Origin: Pseudomonas sp. StFLB209
GTDB taxonomy: Bacteria; Pseudomonadota; Gammaproteobacteria; Pseudomonadales; Pseudomonadaceae
Direction of reading: 5' to 3'
NCBI RefSeq assembly: GCF_000829415.1
Contig: NZ_AP014637.1
Coordinates: forward strand, 4,853,001-4,917,000
Length of the DNA stretch: 64,000 nt
Below the pieces are notes generated by a model. The model was not told where the DNA came from. It did not search any database and was given only the letters and a program-made list of their open reading frames with translations. The number at the start of each line of letters is the position of its first letter. The first letter of the stretch is position 1. Shown here piece after piece: positions 35,952 to 45,874 of the stretch. The translations under genes and the position numbers were made by a program.

Positions 35952-37769
35952 ATGGCTGCGCTGATCGAAGACTACGCCTTGTTGGGCAACTGCAAGACGG
36001 CGGCATTGGTGTCGCGGGATGGTTCACTGGACTGGTTGTGTTTTCCGCGTTTCGACGCCGGTGCCTGTTTCGCCGCGTTGCTGGGGGACAGCGACAACGG
36101 TTGCTGGAAAATTGCGCCGGTTGAAGCAGTGTCAGGCGTCGAGCGGCGTTACCAGGACGGTACTTTGATTCTGGAGACCGAGTTCCGCACCGCCAGCGGC
36201 CGCGCCAAACTGGTCGACTTCATGCCTATGGACACCACCGGTCATGTGGTGCGCAGTGTGGTGGGGCTCGAAGGAACGCTGGAGTTTGTCATGGACCTGG
36301 CGATCCGCTTCGACTATGGCAGTACCGTGCCGTGGGTTGAAAAGCGTGAGCCGCATACGCTGACCGCGGTTGCCGGCCCGGAAATGCTGGTGCTGCGCAG
36401 CCCGGTCGATCTGCACCCCAGGGATCATCACACCGGCAGCCGGTTTGCCGTCACTGAGGGAGAGGTCCTGACCTTTTGCCTGGGCTGGCAGCCCTCCAAC
36501 GAAAGCCTGTATCCGGCGCTTGATACCCAGCAGGCTCTGGAGGCCACCACACGCTTCTGGCGTGATTTTTCCGGGCACTGTCCTGACGTTGGTCCATGGA
36601 GTGAACAGGTCAAGCGCTCGCTGATCACTCTTAAAGCCATGACTTACGCACCTACCGGCGGCATCGTTGCGGCGGTGACCACCTCGCTGCCCGAAGAACT
36701 GGGCGGTGAACGTAACTGGGACTACCGCTACTGCTGGTTGCGTGATGCGACCATGACCCTGCTGGCCTTTATCAACCTCGGTTACCTTGAAGAAGCCACC
36801 GCCTGGCGCGACTGGCTATTGCGCTCGATTGCCGGTAACCCGGAGCAGATCCAGATCATGTACGGCCTGGGCGGTGAGCGGCGTCTTCAGGAGTATGAGT
36901 TGCCCTGGCTGGCAGGTTATGAAGGTTCGCGGCCGGTGCGGGTCGGAAACGGTGCGGCCACTCAAATGCAGCTCGACGTCTACGGCGAGGTGGCCGACGC
37001 CATGAGCCAGGCTACGGCCAGCGGCATGGCGCAACACCCGCGTGGTATCGGTATTTCCAGGCTGGTGATGCCGTACCTGGAAAAGATCTGGCGCCAGCCT
37101 GATGCCGGCATTTGGGAAATCCGTTGCGAGCCACGCCACTTCACCCATTCCAAAGTCATGGCCTGGGTGGCGTTCGACCGTAACGCCCGGCAATTGACCA
37201 GCACAGCAACCAGCGAACGCGACCGCCGGCTGGCGACCCGCTGCCGGGAAGTCGCTGATCAAATCCATGCCGATGTCTGCAGCAAAGGCTTTGATAAGCA
37301 ACTCAACAGCTTTGTGCAGTCATACGGTGCCAAAGAGGTCGACGCCAGCTTGTTGCAGATCGCCCTGACCGGCTTTTTGCCTGCTGACGACCCGCGCGTT
37401 ATAGGCACCGTGCGCGAGATCGAAAACAAGCTGCTGCAAGACGGCTTGCTGTTGCGCTACGACAGTGAACGGGCGGCCGATGGAGTCAAGGGCGGCGAGG
37501 GCACCTTCCTGGTCTGCTCGTTCTGGCTGGCCGATGTGTATGTGTTGCAAGGCCGGGTTGATGAGGCCAGGGCATTGTTCGAGCGGCTGTGCGGGTTGTG
37601 CAATGACGTCGGCCTGCTGGCTGAGCAATACGACGTCAAAGACCGGCGCATGCTGGGTAATTTCCCGCAGGCGTTCAGCCATATCGGCATCATCAACACC
37701 GCCTTGAATTTGCACCGTGCTGCCAGCCGTTGCCCGATCAAGGCGCGTAGCTGTGCGCAGGTGGTGTAG
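35952..37769 (+). CDS. GH15 family glucoamylase/trehalase-like glycoside hydrolase
   Basis: Cytosolic (alpha/alpha)6-barrel hydrolase of 605 residues. The N-terminal super-beta-sandwich (about 1-250) opens with LIEDYALLGNCKTAALVSRDGSLDWLCFPRFD, typical of bacterial GH15. The catalytic barrel has GGERNWDYRYCWLRDA, GNGAATQMQLDVYGEV and the C-terminal YDVKDRRMLGNFPQAFSHIGIIN block, where the base Glu is often replaced in relatives. Members hydrolyse trehalose or alpha-glucans to glucose. Placed in an operon with zwf and gnd, it would feed glucose from stored glucan into oxidation. The start MAALIEDYALLG at 35952 follows GGGGGAAAACC. Confidence 0.88.
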   Translation: MAALIEDYALLGNCKTAALVSRDGSLDWLCFPRFDAGACFAALLGDSDNGCWKIAPVEAVSGVERRYQDGTLILETEFRTASGRAKLVDFMPMDTTGHVVRSVVGLEGTLEFVMDLAIRFDYGSTVPWVEKREPHTLTAVAGPEMLVLRSPVDLHPRDHHTGSRFAVTEGEVLTFCLGWQPSNESLYPALDTQQALEATTRFWRDFSGHCPDVGPWSEQVKRSLITLKAMTYAPTGGIVAAVTTSLPEELGGERNWDYRYCWLRDATMTLLAFINLGYLEEATAWRDWLLRSIAGNPEQIQIMYGLGGERRLQEYELPWLAGYEGSRPVRVGNGAATQMQLDVYGEVADAMSQATASGMAQHPRGIGISRLVMPYLEKIWRQPDAGIWEIRCEPRHFTHSKVMAWVAFDRNARQLTSTATSERDRRLATRCREVADQIHADVCSKGFDKQLNSFVQSYGAKEVDASLLQIALTGFLPADDPRVIGTVREIENKLLQDGLLLRYDSERAADGVKGGEGTFLVCSFWLADVYVLQGRVDEARALFERLCGLCNDVGLLAEQYDVKDRRMLGNFPQAFSHIGIINTALNLHRAASRCPIKARSCAQVV

Positions 37770-37790
37770 CTGTAAAGCTGGCTCCCACCG
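37766..37790 (-). repeat. degenerate REP-like element at the GH15 stop codon
   Basis: On the minus strand the sequence reads GTGGGAGCCAGCTTTACAGC followed by TAC: a GTGG foot and a half-degenerate palindrome like REP elements. Its distal end covers the TAG stop (37767-37769) of the GH15 gene. The match is weaker than at the other four REP loci in the window. Confidence 0.45.
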
Positions 37791-37812
37791 GTCCAACTGA
37801 ACAGTCTTGGTG

Positions 37813-38460
37813 TCAGCCCGCCTTGCGAAATGTCAGGTTTATCCGCTGCGCGCCCAGCAGCGGATGTTCGCCTTCGGCAACCGGCAGGATGCCATGAAAG
37901 CGCAGGCGGTCTGCACCGCCCCAGACCAGCACGTCGCCATGAAAGAGCGGCACGCGCAGGGGCTTGTCACTGCGCTTCAGGCCACCGAACTGGAACACTG
38001 CGGGTAACCCCAGCGAGACCGAAACCACCGGCCAGCGGTGATCGCGCTCATCTTTGTCCTGGTGCAGCGACATTTTCGCGCCGGGCACATAGCGATTGAT
38101 CAGGCAGGCATCCGGCTCGAAGCTGGCAAAGCCTGCCTGTGCGGCGGCTTCACGAGCCAGAATGCGCCAGGCGTCGGGCATCGTCGGCCAGGCTTGACCG
38201 GTCAACGGGTCGACAGTGGTGTAGCGATAGCCATGCTGATCGGTGATCCAGCCCAGCGCGCCGCAGCAGGTCATCGCCGCTGACATCCGGTAGCCGCCAG
38301 GGGTGGACATGTGCCGGAGGGGGGCGGCAGCCTGAAGTTGCTTCAGCAGTGCCAGGCAGCTCTGCGCTTCAGGCAAAGCGAAGCCGCGCAACACCACGGC
38401 GGACGGGCCGATGGTTTCGCGGCCCTTGGGTGTGTCGTCGGCAAACAGATCGAAATTCAT
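37813..38460 (-). CDS. alkB: alpha-ketoglutarate-dependent DNA dioxygenase AlkB
   Basis: Fe(II)/2-oxoglutarate enzyme that removes methyl lesions (1-methyladenine, 3-methylcytosine) from DNA. 215 residues. The iron ligands are the His and Asp of SLHQDKDE and the distal His of RFHGILP; the 2-oxoglutarate-binding Arg is in RINLTFRKAG at the C-terminus. WPTMPDAW, NRYVPGAKMSLHQ and FQFGG are family hallmarks. It stands alone here, not fused or adjacent to ada. Confidence 0.93.
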   Translation of the reverse strand: MNFDLFADDTPKGRETIGPSAVVLRGFALPEAQSCLALLKQLQAAAPLRHMSTPGGYRMSAAMTCCGALGWITDQHGYRYTTVDPLTGQAWPTMPDAWRILAREAAAQAGFASFEPDACLINRYVPGAKMSLHQDKDERDHRWPVVSVSLGLPAVFQFGGLKRSDKPLRVPLFHGDVLVWGGADRLRFHGILPVAEGEHPLLGAQRINLTFRKAG

Positions 38461-38569
38461 CGCAGGATCCTGGCGCCAGCGCCGGGCGGCATAGCCGCTG
38501 ATCTTTGCAGGTTCGCGGCCGGTCTGGCATCCGCCAGACTGATCTGGTGCACGCTGGCTTTGATGCCGG

Positions 38570-38749
38570 TCAGAGCGCCTTGCTGACCTTGACGTCGCTG
38601 ATTACGTCGCCGCTCTGGTCGTGCATTTTTTCCAGTGCCGCACGGGCTTCGTCCACGCAGGCAGACTGTAGATAGGCGAATTCAAAGCGGCGCTCACCAT
38701 TGAGTTTGTAGCTGATGGCGAACTTGATGGTCGGGGCAGGGCTGGTCAC
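38570..38749 (-). CDS. small hypothetical protein, 59 residues, GTG start
   Basis: Protein of unknown function beginning (GTG)TSPAPTIKFAISYKLNGE, then RRFEFAYLQSACVDEARAALEKMHD, and ending SDVKVSKAL. AGGAG sits five bases before the GTG at 38749, and the frame has strong G/C third positions. The predicted strand-strand-helix-strand pattern would give a compact fold. It lies between alkB and a DUF1883 gene on the same strand, 24 bp after the latter, and may be cotranscribed with it. Confidence 0.62.
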   Translation of the reverse strand: MTSPAPTIKFAISYKLNGERRFEFAYLQSACVDEARAALEKMHDQSGDVISDVKVSKAL

Positions 38750-38773
38750 GGTGACTCCTGGGCGGATCTGGGT

Positions 38774-39079
38774 TCAGCGCAGCTGTGAAGGCGAGCGGCG
38801 CACAATCTTGATCGAGTGGCTAAAGGTCGGCTTGTGGCCCGGGTCTTTGTCGGGTTTGCGCCCGACGGTGTCGATGGTGATGTTCCAGAAGCCGCTGCTC
38901 GGTACGGTAATCTTGGCCGGGAACCGGTCGAAGGCGCCGCCATGATAGGTGTGCCGACCGCCGTTCTTGAAGCTGCGAAAGTTCGCATCGTTCATCAGGC
39001 GGATGTTGCAGGTACGCGAACATTCAATGACGACCAGATCGTCTTCATTGAGGTGTTCACGCTGGTGTACGAACTTCAT
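38774..39079 (-). CDS. DUF1883 domain protein
   Basis: 101-residue protein of unknown function. The DUF1883 signature is clear: MKFVHQREHLNEDDLVVIEC at the start, then NIRLMNDANFRSFKNGGRHTYHGGAF and FPAKITVPSSGFWNITIDT. It is predicted to be an all-beta fold. Related domains occur with TIR domains in some bacteria and alone in pseudomonads. GGAG precedes the ATG. A basic C-terminal tail follows the domain (KIVRRSPSQLR). Confidence 0.8.
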   Translation of the reverse strand: MKFVHQREHLNEDDLVVIECSRTCNIRLMNDANFRSFKNGGRHTYHGGAFDRFPAKITVPSSGFWNITIDTVGRKPDKDPGHKPTFSHSIKIVRRSPSQLR

Positions 39080-39247
39080 GGGTGTCTCCGGAACAGGCGG
39101 TATCGCAAAAGCGAGACGATAACACGACCCGGCAAAGGTTTTGAGCAGTGGCGCACAGTTATTTGCCTATGATGGCAAAAAGTTTTCGCGCTCGGGATCT
39201 TATTCGCTCCGTGCTGGTCATAGCGGCTTTATTTTGGAGAAAAAAGC

Positions 39248-39601
39248 ATGAAACTGGCCGTGGTAATCCTGGCCCTGGCGACATTGGCCGGGTGCGCAAC
39301 AGTCGAGGATATCGAGCATTCACCCGCGACCCTGAGCGTTATTTCCGGCAAAAAGCCTGACCAATACGCCGATTGCTTTATCGACAAGCTGGGTGACAGC
39401 CGTCAGCCGCCGATGAAAGAAGCCCGTAACGACGGTGTGCGCCTGATCGTTGCACAAAAGCTCAGCGATGCGCCGGCGGCGATTGTCGACATTGACGAAC
39501 GTTCCAGCGGCAGCTCGATCAAGGTTCATGAACACCTCAACAACCTGCCGATCCGTGGCGGTGCCGTGCAAAAGGCCGCTGAGGCGTGCATCTCCGGTTA
39601 A
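39248..39601 (+). CDS. small lipoprotein, 117 residues
   Basis: Predicted lipoprotein. The signal peptide MKLAVVILALATLAGC ends in a lipobox (LAGC, Cys16). A mature domain of about 100 residues has two cysteines (in YADCFIDKL and AEACISG) that could form a disulfide in the periplasm. A TGGAGAA ribosome site lies just upstream. It resembles small hypothetical lipoproteins of pseudomonads; function unknown. It converges with another small lipoprotein gene through a REP pair. Confidence 0.78.
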   Translation: MKLAVVILALATLAGCATVEDIEHSPATLSVISGKKPDQYADCFIDKLGDSRQPPMKEARNDGVRLIVAQKLSDAPAAIVDIDERSSGSSIKVHEHLNNLPIRGGAVQKAAEACISG

Positions 39602-39620
39602 GGCAATACTTGTATCTCTA

Positions 39621-39710
39621 TGGGAGCGAGCTCTGCTCGCGAAGAGGCCAATAAAAACGCTACATCTGCTGCGGATGTACCGCCCTCTTCGCGACCAAGG
39701 TCGCTCCTAC
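39621..39710. repeat. inverted REP pair between two lipoprotein genes
   Basis: A left copy (TGGGAGCGAGCTCTGCTCGC then GAA) and a right copy in opposite orientation (minus strand GTAGGAGCGACCTTGGTCGC then GAA) flank about 45 bases, which include a TACATC/GATGTA hairpin (39661-39679). The TAG of the right copy is the stop codon of the lipoprotein gene at 39707-39988. The two copies belong to slightly different REP subfamilies. Confidence 0.85.
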
Positions 39711-39988
39711 TTGCAGACCACCAGCACGCTGCGGTGCTTGAAGTTACCCACGTCCATGCCCAAGGTCTTTTCTTCAGCGTCAAGCTGTGGAGTGCCGTCG
39801 GTGCCGACGATTTCGTAACCGGTGCCAGCGCAAGAGTCCTCGGCTTTTTCATAGCACTTGGCCCACGACATCGCTTCGCCGGAACAGTCGATGCTCAGCC
39901 CCTGTTGGCCGTTTTTCATGTAGGTCGGGGAGGCAGTGGCGCACGCGGTAAGGCCCAGTACAGCGATAAGGGGCAGCAGTCTGATCAT
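39707..39988 (-). CDS. small lipoprotein, 93 residues, stop codon within a REP element
   Basis: Predicted lipoprotein: MIRLLPLIAVLGLTAC carries a lipobox (LTAC, Cys16). The mature part has a central SIDCSGEAMSWAKCYEKAEDSCAGTGYEIVG region with paired cysteines, and the final residues VLVVCK precede the stop. This cysteine spacing resembles small Pseudomonas lipoproteins of unknown role. The TAG stop (complement of 39707-39709) is the foot of a REP palindrome. A start at 39988 is preferred because it begins the signal peptide. Confidence 0.75.
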   Translation of the reverse strand: MIRLLPLIAVLGLTACATASPTYMKNGQQGLSIDCSGEAMSWAKCYEKAEDSCAGTGYEIVGTDGTPQLDAEEKTLGMDVGNFKHRSVLVVCK

Positions 39989-40233
39989 GATGGTCGCTTC
40001 GGCTATTGGCTCTGGAAGGAGTGGTTTCAGTTGCGGCGCCTTGCCTCGAATGCGCAGTGCTTGAGGTCTGGGGCGCGCTAAAAACCGGATAATGCACTTG
40101 GACTGAGGTGCGGTGCCATCGTTCCGCCATAAATTACCGGGTTGTCGGCGGTCACAGGGCTGTCTTGTGCCCGTCACGATGCTGCAACCGGCTGACGGTG
40201 CAATTGTCGCAAATCTTGTCAGGAGACACGACT

Positions 40234-41595
40234 ATGCGACTCTGCATCATCGGTGCCGGCTATGTCGGGCTGGTCAGCGCAGCCTGTTTTGCCGAAATGG
40301 GCAACCATGTGATCTGCGTCGAGCATCAGCCGGCTCGTTTGGCGGCCTTGCAGCGTGGAGAGTGCCCGATTCACGAGCCAGGCCTGCAAGTGATGCTCAA
40401 AGAGCACGCTGGCGGCGGTCAGTTGAGTTTCACTGGCAGTCTCGTCGAGGGCGTGCGCCAGGCAGACATCGTGTTCATTGCCGTCGGTACGCCCAGCCAG
40501 GAAGATGGTTCGGCCGATCTGCGCCATGTGCTGGCAGTGGCCGATCAGTTGGGGCAGTGCCTTGCTCGTCCATGCCTGGTGGTCAACAAGTCCACGGTGC
40601 CGGTGGGCACCTGTGAAAAAATTGCCCAGCGTATCAATCAGCGCTTGGTCCGGCGCGGCCTGAAGCTGCGCATCCCGGTGGCGAGCAACCCGGAGTTTCT
40701 CAAGGAGGGGGCGGCCATCGACGACTTCATGAGACCGGACAGAGTGATCGTTGGTGCAGCCGAGATGCAGTCGGCCGAGTTGTTGCAGCGGCTGTACAGC
40801 CCGTTCTTGCGCAACCGCGAGCGTGTCCTGGTGATGGGCTTGCGCGCCGCAGAGTTCAGCAAGTACGCGGCCAACGCCTTCTTGGCCACCAAGATTTCGT
40901 TCATCAACGAAATGGCCGGGCTGTGCGCCGCGCTGGACGTGGATATCGAGCAGGTTCGACGCGCGATTGGCAGCGATCAGCGGATCGGTACGCATTTTAT
41001 TTATGCCGGTTGCGGCTACGGTGGCTCCTGTTTCCCCAAGGATGTGCGGGCGTTGATCAAGACCGCCGAGCAGCAAGGCTTCGAGGCGCAGATTCTCAAA
41101 GCCGTGCAGGCGCGCAATGCGACCCAGAAAACCCTGTTGTTCAGCGCCTTGCGTCAGCATTTCGGTGGCTATCTGCAAGGCCGGGTGGTCGGCGTCTGGG
41201 GGCTGGCCTTCAAACCGGGCACCGACGATATTCGCGAGGCCCCCAGCCTGGTGTTGATCGACGCGCTGTTGGCTGCCGGTGTCCAGGTCCAGGCCACTGA
41301 TCCTGCCGCGATGGTTGCGGTGGCCGAGCGTTATGTCGATGCAATCGGCCGCGGTCAGCTACGCTTGTGCGAGTCGCTTTACGGCTGTGCGCAGGGCGCC
41401 GATGCGGTGGTGCTGGTCACCGAATGGAAGCAGTTTCGCCAGCCCGATTTCCTGCGAATTCGCGCATCGATGCGCATGCCGGTATTGTTCGATGGTCGCA
41501 ATATCTACGACAGCGCGGAACTATCTGCCCAAGGATTCCTCTACCATGGCATCGGAAGGCCAGTGGTGGGGCATTGTAAGGTGACCGCCGCCTGA
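40234..41595 (+). CDS. ugd: UDP-glucose 6-dehydrogenase
   Basis: Makes UDP-glucuronate from UDP-glucose with two NAD+, a precursor for exopolysaccharide and lipid A sugar modification. 453 residues. The Rossmann loop is CIIGAGYVGLVSAACFAEMG (4-23), the catalytic Lys and Asn occur in FSKYAANAFLATKISFINE, and the catalytic Cys in GCGYGGSCFPKD. AGGAGA lies upstream of ATG 40234. It precedes galU by 44 bp; the pair makes and consumes UDP-glucose. Confidence 0.93.
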   Translation: MRLCIIGAGYVGLVSAACFAEMGNHVICVEHQPARLAALQRGECPIHEPGLQVMLKEHAGGGQLSFTGSLVEGVRQADIVFIAVGTPSQEDGSADLRHVLAVADQLGQCLARPCLVVNKSTVPVGTCEKIAQRINQRLVRRGLKLRIPVASNPEFLKEGAAIDDFMRPDRVIVGAAEMQSAELLQRLYSPFLRNRERVLVMGLRAAEFSKYAANAFLATKISFINEMAGLCAALDVDIEQVRRAIGSDQRIGTHFIYAGCGYGGSCFPKDVRALIKTAEQQGFEAQILKAVQARNATQKTLLFSALRQHFGGYLQGRVVGVWGLAFKPGTDDIREAPSLVLIDALLAAGVQVQATDPAAMVAVAERYVDAIGRGQLRLCESLYGCAQGADAVVLVTEWKQFRQPDFLRIRASMRMPVLFDGRNIYDSAELSAQGFLYHGIGRPVVGHCKVTAA

Positions 41596-41639
41596 TTAGA
41601 CTGCGCCGACAATGCCCCAGCCCTTAACTAAGGACTTAT

Positions 41640-42479
41640 ATGATCAAGAAATGCTTGTTCCCTGCAGCCGGTTACGGCACTCGCTTTTTGCCAGCGACCA
41701 AAGCCATGCCCAAAGAGATGCTGCCAGTGGTCAACAAGCCACTGATTCAATACGGTGTGGAAGAAGCACTTGAAGCGGGCTTGAACCAGATCTCCATCGT
41801 CACCGGTCGCGGCAAGCGCGCGCTGGAAGATCACTTCGACATCAGCTACGAGCTGGAGCACCAGATCAAAGGCACCGACAAGGAAAAATACCTGGTCGGC
41901 ATCCGCCGCCTGATCGACGAGTGCAGCTTCTCGTACACCCGTCAGACTGAAATGAAAGGCCTGGGCCACGCAATCCTCAGCGGTCGCCCGTTGATCGGCA
42001 ACGAGCCGTTCGCCGTGGTGCTGGCCGACGACCTGTGCGTCAACCTCGAAGGCGACGGCGTGCTGCAACAGATGGTCAAGCTGTTCAAACTGTATCGCTG
42101 CTCGATCGTTGCCATTCAGGAAGTCGATCCGCAGGAAACCAACAAGTACGGTGTGATTGCCGGTGAGGAAATCAAGCCGGGTCTGTTCCGTGTCAACGAC
42201 ATGGTCGAGAAGCCGAAGCCTGAAGACGCACCGTCGAACCTGGCCATCATCGGTCGTTACATCCTGACGCCGGACATTTTCGAGCTGATCGAACAGACCG
42301 AGCCAGGCAAAGGCGGCGAGATCCAGATCACTGACGCATTGATGAAGCAGGCTGCCCAAGGCAACGTGCTGGCTTACAAGTTCAAAGGCCAGCGTTTCGA
42401 CTGCGGCGGCGCCGAGGGTTACATCGACGCGACCAACTTCTGCTTCGAAAACTTCTACAAGACCGGCAAAGCGTTCTGA
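41640..42479 (+). CDS. galU: UTP--glucose-1-phosphate uridylyltransferase
   Basis: Produces UDP-glucose from UTP and glucose 1-phosphate for LPS core, exopolysaccharide and other glycans. 279 residues, normal for bacterial GalU. The N-terminal nucleotide loop is [26 protein letters not shown] (4-29). [32 protein letters not shown] and [11 protein letters not shown] are conserved blocks. The codon pattern is biased to preferred codons, as expected for a well-expressed gene. A strong terminator follows. Confidence 0.96.
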   Translation: MIKKCLFPAAGYGTRFLPATKAMPKEMLPVVNKPLIQYGVEEALEAGLNQISIVTGRGKRALEDHFDISYELEHQIKGTDKEKYLVGIRRLIDECSFSYTRQTEMKGLGHAILSGRPLIGNEPFAVVLADDLCVNLEGDGVLQQMVKLFKLYRCSIVAIQEVDPQETNKYGVIAGEEIKPGLFRVNDMVEKPKPEDAPSNLAIIGRYILTPDIFELIEQTEPGKGGEIQITDALMKQAAQGNVLAYKFKGQRFDCGGAEGYIDATNFCFENFYKTGKAF

Positions 42480-42501
42480 CTTCACCTGCCTGTCCACCCA
42501 A

Positions 42502-42535
42502 AGCCATCCCGGTGTTCGCACCGGGGTGGCTTTTT
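42502..42535 (+). terminator. Rho-independent terminator after galU
   Basis: A long stem AGCCATCCCGGTG/CACCGGGGTGGCT with a TTCG tetraloop is followed by five T residues. It sits 22 bp after the galU stop. Confidence 0.92.
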
Positions 42536-42591
42536 CATTTCTGCGGGGTTCGCATAGCCGTTATGCTGAGCACCTATTCATGGAGGCAGTA

Positions 42592-43950
42592 ATGGCTTAC
42601 GACTTCGATCTTTTTGTCATCGGCGCCGGTTCCGGTGGTGTACGGGCAGCGCGCTTTGCTGCGGGTTTCGGGGCGCGGGTTGCGGTTGTGGAAAGCCGTT
42701 ATCTGGGCGGTACGTGTGTCAACGTGGGCTGTGTGCCGAAAAAACTGCTCGTGTACGGTGCGCACTTTGCCGATGACTTCGACAATGCCAAAGGCTTTGG
42801 CTGGAATGTAGGGCAGCCCGAGTTCAACTGGGCCACCCTGATCGGCAACAAAGACAAGGAGATCCAGCGTCTTAACGGTATTTACCGCAAACTGCTGGTC
42901 GACAGTGGCGTGACCCTGCTCGAAGGGCATGGGCGGATCACCGGCCCGCATACTGTGCAGGTCGATGGCACGTCATACACCGCCGAACGCATCCTGATCG
43001 CCACCGGTGGCTGGCCACAAGTGCCCGATGTACCGGGGCGTGAGCATGCGATCACCTCTAACGAGGCTTTCCATCTGGCCGAGTTGCCCAAACGCATCAT
43101 CGTGGTGGGCGGCGGCTACATTGCGGTCGAGTTCGCTTCGATCTTCAACGGCCTGGGTGCGCAGACCACCCTGGCGTACCGTGGCGAGCTGTTCCTGCGC
43201 GGTTTTGACGGCGGGGTGCGCAAGCACTTGCATGAAGAATTGCTCAAGCATGGCATGGATGTGCGTTTCAATTGCGATATCTCAAGGATCGACAAGCAGC
43301 CAGACGGTAGTCTGAAGGTCAGTCTCAAGGATGGCGGCACGCTGGACACCGATTGCGTGTTCTATGCCACTGGCCGGCGACCGATGCTCGACAATTTGGG
43401 GCTGGAGACTGTCGACGTCAAACTCGACAAGCAGGGCTATATCCAGGTCGATGAGCATTATCAGAGCAGCGAGCCGTCGATTCTTGCGTTGGGCGATGTC
43501 ATTGGTGGTGTTCAACTGACGCCTGTGGCGCTGGCAGAAGGCATGGCGGTGGCCCGTCGTCTGTTCAAGCCCGAGCAGTTTCGCCCGGTAGACTACAATC
43601 ACATCCCGACAGCCGTTTTCAGTCTGCCGAACATTGGCACCGTGGGCCTTACCGAAGAGCAAGCCATTGAAGAGGGCTACTCGGTACAGGTGTTCGAAAG
43701 CCGTTTCAGGCCAATGAAACTGACCCTGACCGATGATCAGGAGCGGACTTTCATGAAGCTGATCGTCGACAGCGCCAGTGACCGGGTGCTCGGTTGCCAT
43801 ATGGTCGGCCCGGATGCCGGTGAGATCGTGCAAAGCCTGGCGGTCGCGCTCAAGGCCGGTGCGACCAAGCAGGTGTTCGACGATACCCTGGGCGTGCATC
43901 CGACGGCGGCGGAGGAGTTCGTCACCATGCGCAGTCCGGTGGCGCGCTAA
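42592..43950 (+). CDS. gor: glutathione-disulfide reductase
   Basis: FAD enzyme that reduces glutathione disulfide with NADPH. 452 residues. The FAD loop is [13 protein letters not shown] (9-21), the redox-active pair C42/C47 is in [13 protein letters not shown], the NADPH loop [15 protein letters not shown], and the C-terminal [11 protein letters not shown] holds the catalytic His. GGAGG precedes ATG 42592; the frame upstream runs through the galU terminator and is not coding. Confidence 0.95.
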   Translation: MAYDFDLFVIGAGSGGVRAARFAAGFGARVAVVESRYLGGTCVNVGCVPKKLLVYGAHFADDFDNAKGFGWNVGQPEFNWATLIGNKDKEIQRLNGIYRKLLVDSGVTLLEGHGRITGPHTVQVDGTSYTAERILIATGGWPQVPDVPGREHAITSNEAFHLAELPKRIIVVGGGYIAVEFASIFNGLGAQTTLAYRGELFLRGFDGGVRKHLHEELLKHGMDVRFNCDISRIDKQPDGSLKVSLKDGGTLDTDCVFYATGRRPMLDNLGLETVDVKLDKQGYIQVDEHYQSSEPSILALGDVIGGVQLTPVALAEGMAVARRLFKPEQFRPVDYNHIPTAVFSLPNIGTVGLTEEQAIEEGYSVQVFESRFRPMKLTLTDDQERTFMKLIVDSASDRVLGCHMVGPDAGEIVQSLAVALKAGATKQVFDDTLGVHPTAAEEFVTMRSPVAR

Positions 43951-44017
43951 CGGTTGTTACCATGCCCGGTTTTCAGGATGAGAACCGTGCAAAATCCGCA
44001 TTCAAGGATGGAGTCCT

Positions 44018-45736
44018 GTGTTGAGCAAGCAGACCCCGACGCCGGTCATGCCACTGAGTTGCATGCCGCCCGACAATAACGCCCTGCGGCAGATCGATGC
44101 GCTGCGTGAAAGCGAGCGACAGTTTCGCACGCTGGCCGACAACATGAGTCAGCTGGCCTGGACGGCTGACCCCGAGGGCTGTATCCGCTGGTACAACGAG
44201 CGCTGGTATGACTATACCGGCGCGTCGCTGGAGTCGATGCAGGCGTTGGGTTGGCGAGCGGTGCATCATCAGGATCATTATCAGCGGGTCACTGCGCGAC
44301 TCAAACATTGCTTCTCCACGGGCTCGGTCTGGGAAGACACCTTTCCGCTGCGCAGCAAGGACGGCACATTCAATTGGTTTTTGTGTCGGGCATTGCCGAT
44401 TCGTGATGATCAGGGCCATATCACCCACTGGCTTGGTACTCACACCGACATCACCGCACAGGTCAATGCCGAAGAGGCGTTGCGCGAACTCAATGACAGT
44501 CTGGAGTTGCGGGTGGCCGAGCGTACCCGCGAGCTGGCCGAAGCCAATCAGCGCCTGCAGGTGGAGATCGCCGAGCGCGCCCAGGCCGAAGAAGCACTGC
44601 GCCACGCGCAGAAGATGGACGCCATTGGCCAATTGACCGGAGGCATTGCCCACGACTTCAACAACATGCTGACCGGTGTGCTCGGGGCGCTGGACCTTAC
44701 GCGGCGGCGGATTGCCGCCGGGCGTGTGGCTGAGGTTGACAAGTACATTGATGCAGCCACGACCGCGGCCAATCGCGCTGCGGCCCTGACTCAGCGCTTA
44801 TTGACGTTTGCCCGGCGTCAGTCGTTGAGCAACAGCATCATGCCCGTCAATCCGATGGTGCTGTCCATGGAGGAGCTGTTGCGTCGCACGATTGGCGAGA
44901 GCATTCAGTTGCAGATCGAGCTTGAAGAGCATGACAGGGTCATTTGTACGGATGAGCACCAGTTGGAAAATGCGTTACTCAATCTGGTGATCAATGCGCG
45001 GGACGCCATGCCTGAAGGGGGGCGTTTGCGGGTGCGCAGCCAGGTCACGACCATCGACACCCTGCATCAGGACCTGGCGCCAGGCGAGTATGTGCAGTTG
45101 AGCGTCGAGGACAGTGGTTGCGGTATTCCTGCCCATGTCATTGAAAAGGTCTTCGACCCATTTTTCACCACCAAACCAGTAGGTCAGGGTACGGGTTTGG
45201 GATTGTCGATGGTCTACGGCTTCATGAAGCAGACCGGCGGCCATGTGCGGGTCGACAGTCGTGAGGGCGAGGGCACCTGCATCCGGCTGTATCTGCCTTG
45301 TGTGGCTCAGGTCAGCCAGCGGGTGGCCGATGTCAGTGATGCCCGGCAGGCGCCTCGCGCTGTTGCGGGTGAGTGCGTGCTGGTGGTCGAGGATGAAAGT
45401 GCGGTGCGGATGCTGGTGGTCGATGCGTTGCGCGATCTTGGTTACTCAACCCTGGAGTCCGGCGATGCTGCAGGCGCTATCAAACGTCTGCAGGGCTCGG
45501 CTCGTATCGACTTGCTGATTACCGATGTCGGCCTGCCGGGCCTCAATGGTCGTCAGCTGGCCGGGATTGCCCGTCAGTTCCGGCCGGCGCTCAACGTGCT
45601 GTTCATGACGGGCTATGCCGGCAGTCCTCAGATCGACGAGGTGTCACAGGCCGTCGAAAAAGACGTGCTGACCAAGCCGTTCAATGTCGATGAGCTGGCG
45701 GCGCGGGTGCGCTGGATGCTTGAAAGGGCGGCTTGA
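44018..45736 (+). CDS. PAS-domain hybrid sensor histidine kinase
   Basis: Cytoplasmic-looking hybrid kinase of 572 residues with no membrane helix. A PAS/PAC domain (about 30-148, with a typical HTDITAQ end) is followed by a coiled coil (about 150-200) and HisKA with phospho-acceptor H212 in GGIAHDFNN. HATPase follows, with N, G1 and G2 boxes in [21 protein letters not shown] and [14 protein letters not shown]-terminal receiver has phospho-acceptor D506 in LITDVGLPG. The start is GTG 44018 (TTG 44021 possible), with GGAG just upstream. No cognate regulator is encoded nearby, so it probably signals through its own receiver or to a remote partner. Confidence 0.9.
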   Translation: MLSKQTPTPVMPLSCMPPDNNALRQIDALRESERQFRTLADNMSQLAWTADPEGCIRWYNERWYDYTGASLESMQALGWRAVHHQDHYQRVTARLKHCFSTGSVWEDTFPLRSKDGTFNWFLCRALPIRDDQGHITHWLGTHTDITAQVNAEEALRELNDSLELRVAERTRELAEANQRLQVEIAERAQAEEALRHAQKMDAIGQLTGGIAHDFNNMLTGVLGALDLTRRRIAAGRVAEVDKYIDAATTAANRAAALTQRLLTFARRQSLSNSIMPVNPMVLSMEELLRRTIGESIQLQIELEEHDRVICTDEHQLENALLNLVINARDAMPEGGRLRVRSQVTTIDTLHQDLAPGEYVQLSVEDSGCGIPAHVIEKVFDPFFTTKPVGQGTGLGLSMVYGFMKQTGGHVRVDSREGEGTCIRLYLPCVAQVSQRVADVSDARQAPRAVAGECVLVVEDESAVRMLVVDALRDLGYSTLESGDAAGAIKRLQGSARIDLLITDVGLPGLNGRQLAGIARQFRPALNVLFMTGYAGSPQIDEVSQAVEKDVLTKPFNVDELAARVRWMLERAA

Positions 45737-45828
45737 ATACTGTTGTTGTGTAGGGCTGATACAGATCAGTCAGGTCGGTTAGGTGAGAGCTGGCTTGCTG
45801 ACTCCCACCTGTCTAAATGAGCAGTATT

Positions 45829-45874
45829 GGCTTTAGTCGTGAAGGCTTCGCGACTAAAGCCGCTCCTGCGGGGT
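45829..45874. repeat. REP-derived hairpin covering the stop of the KfrA-like gene
   Basis: On the minus strand GCAGGAGCGGCTTTAGTCGC then GAA has the REP layout. Together with flanking bases it forms a perfect 11-bp inverted repeat, GGCTTTAGTCG/CGACTAAAGCC (45829-45861). The TAG inside GGCTTTAG is the stop codon of the KfrA-like gene, so the REP also encodes that protein's last residues (PQERL). Another degenerate REP-like stretch (minus strand GTGGGAGTCAGCAAGCCAGC) lies at about 45789-45808. Confidence 0.8.
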
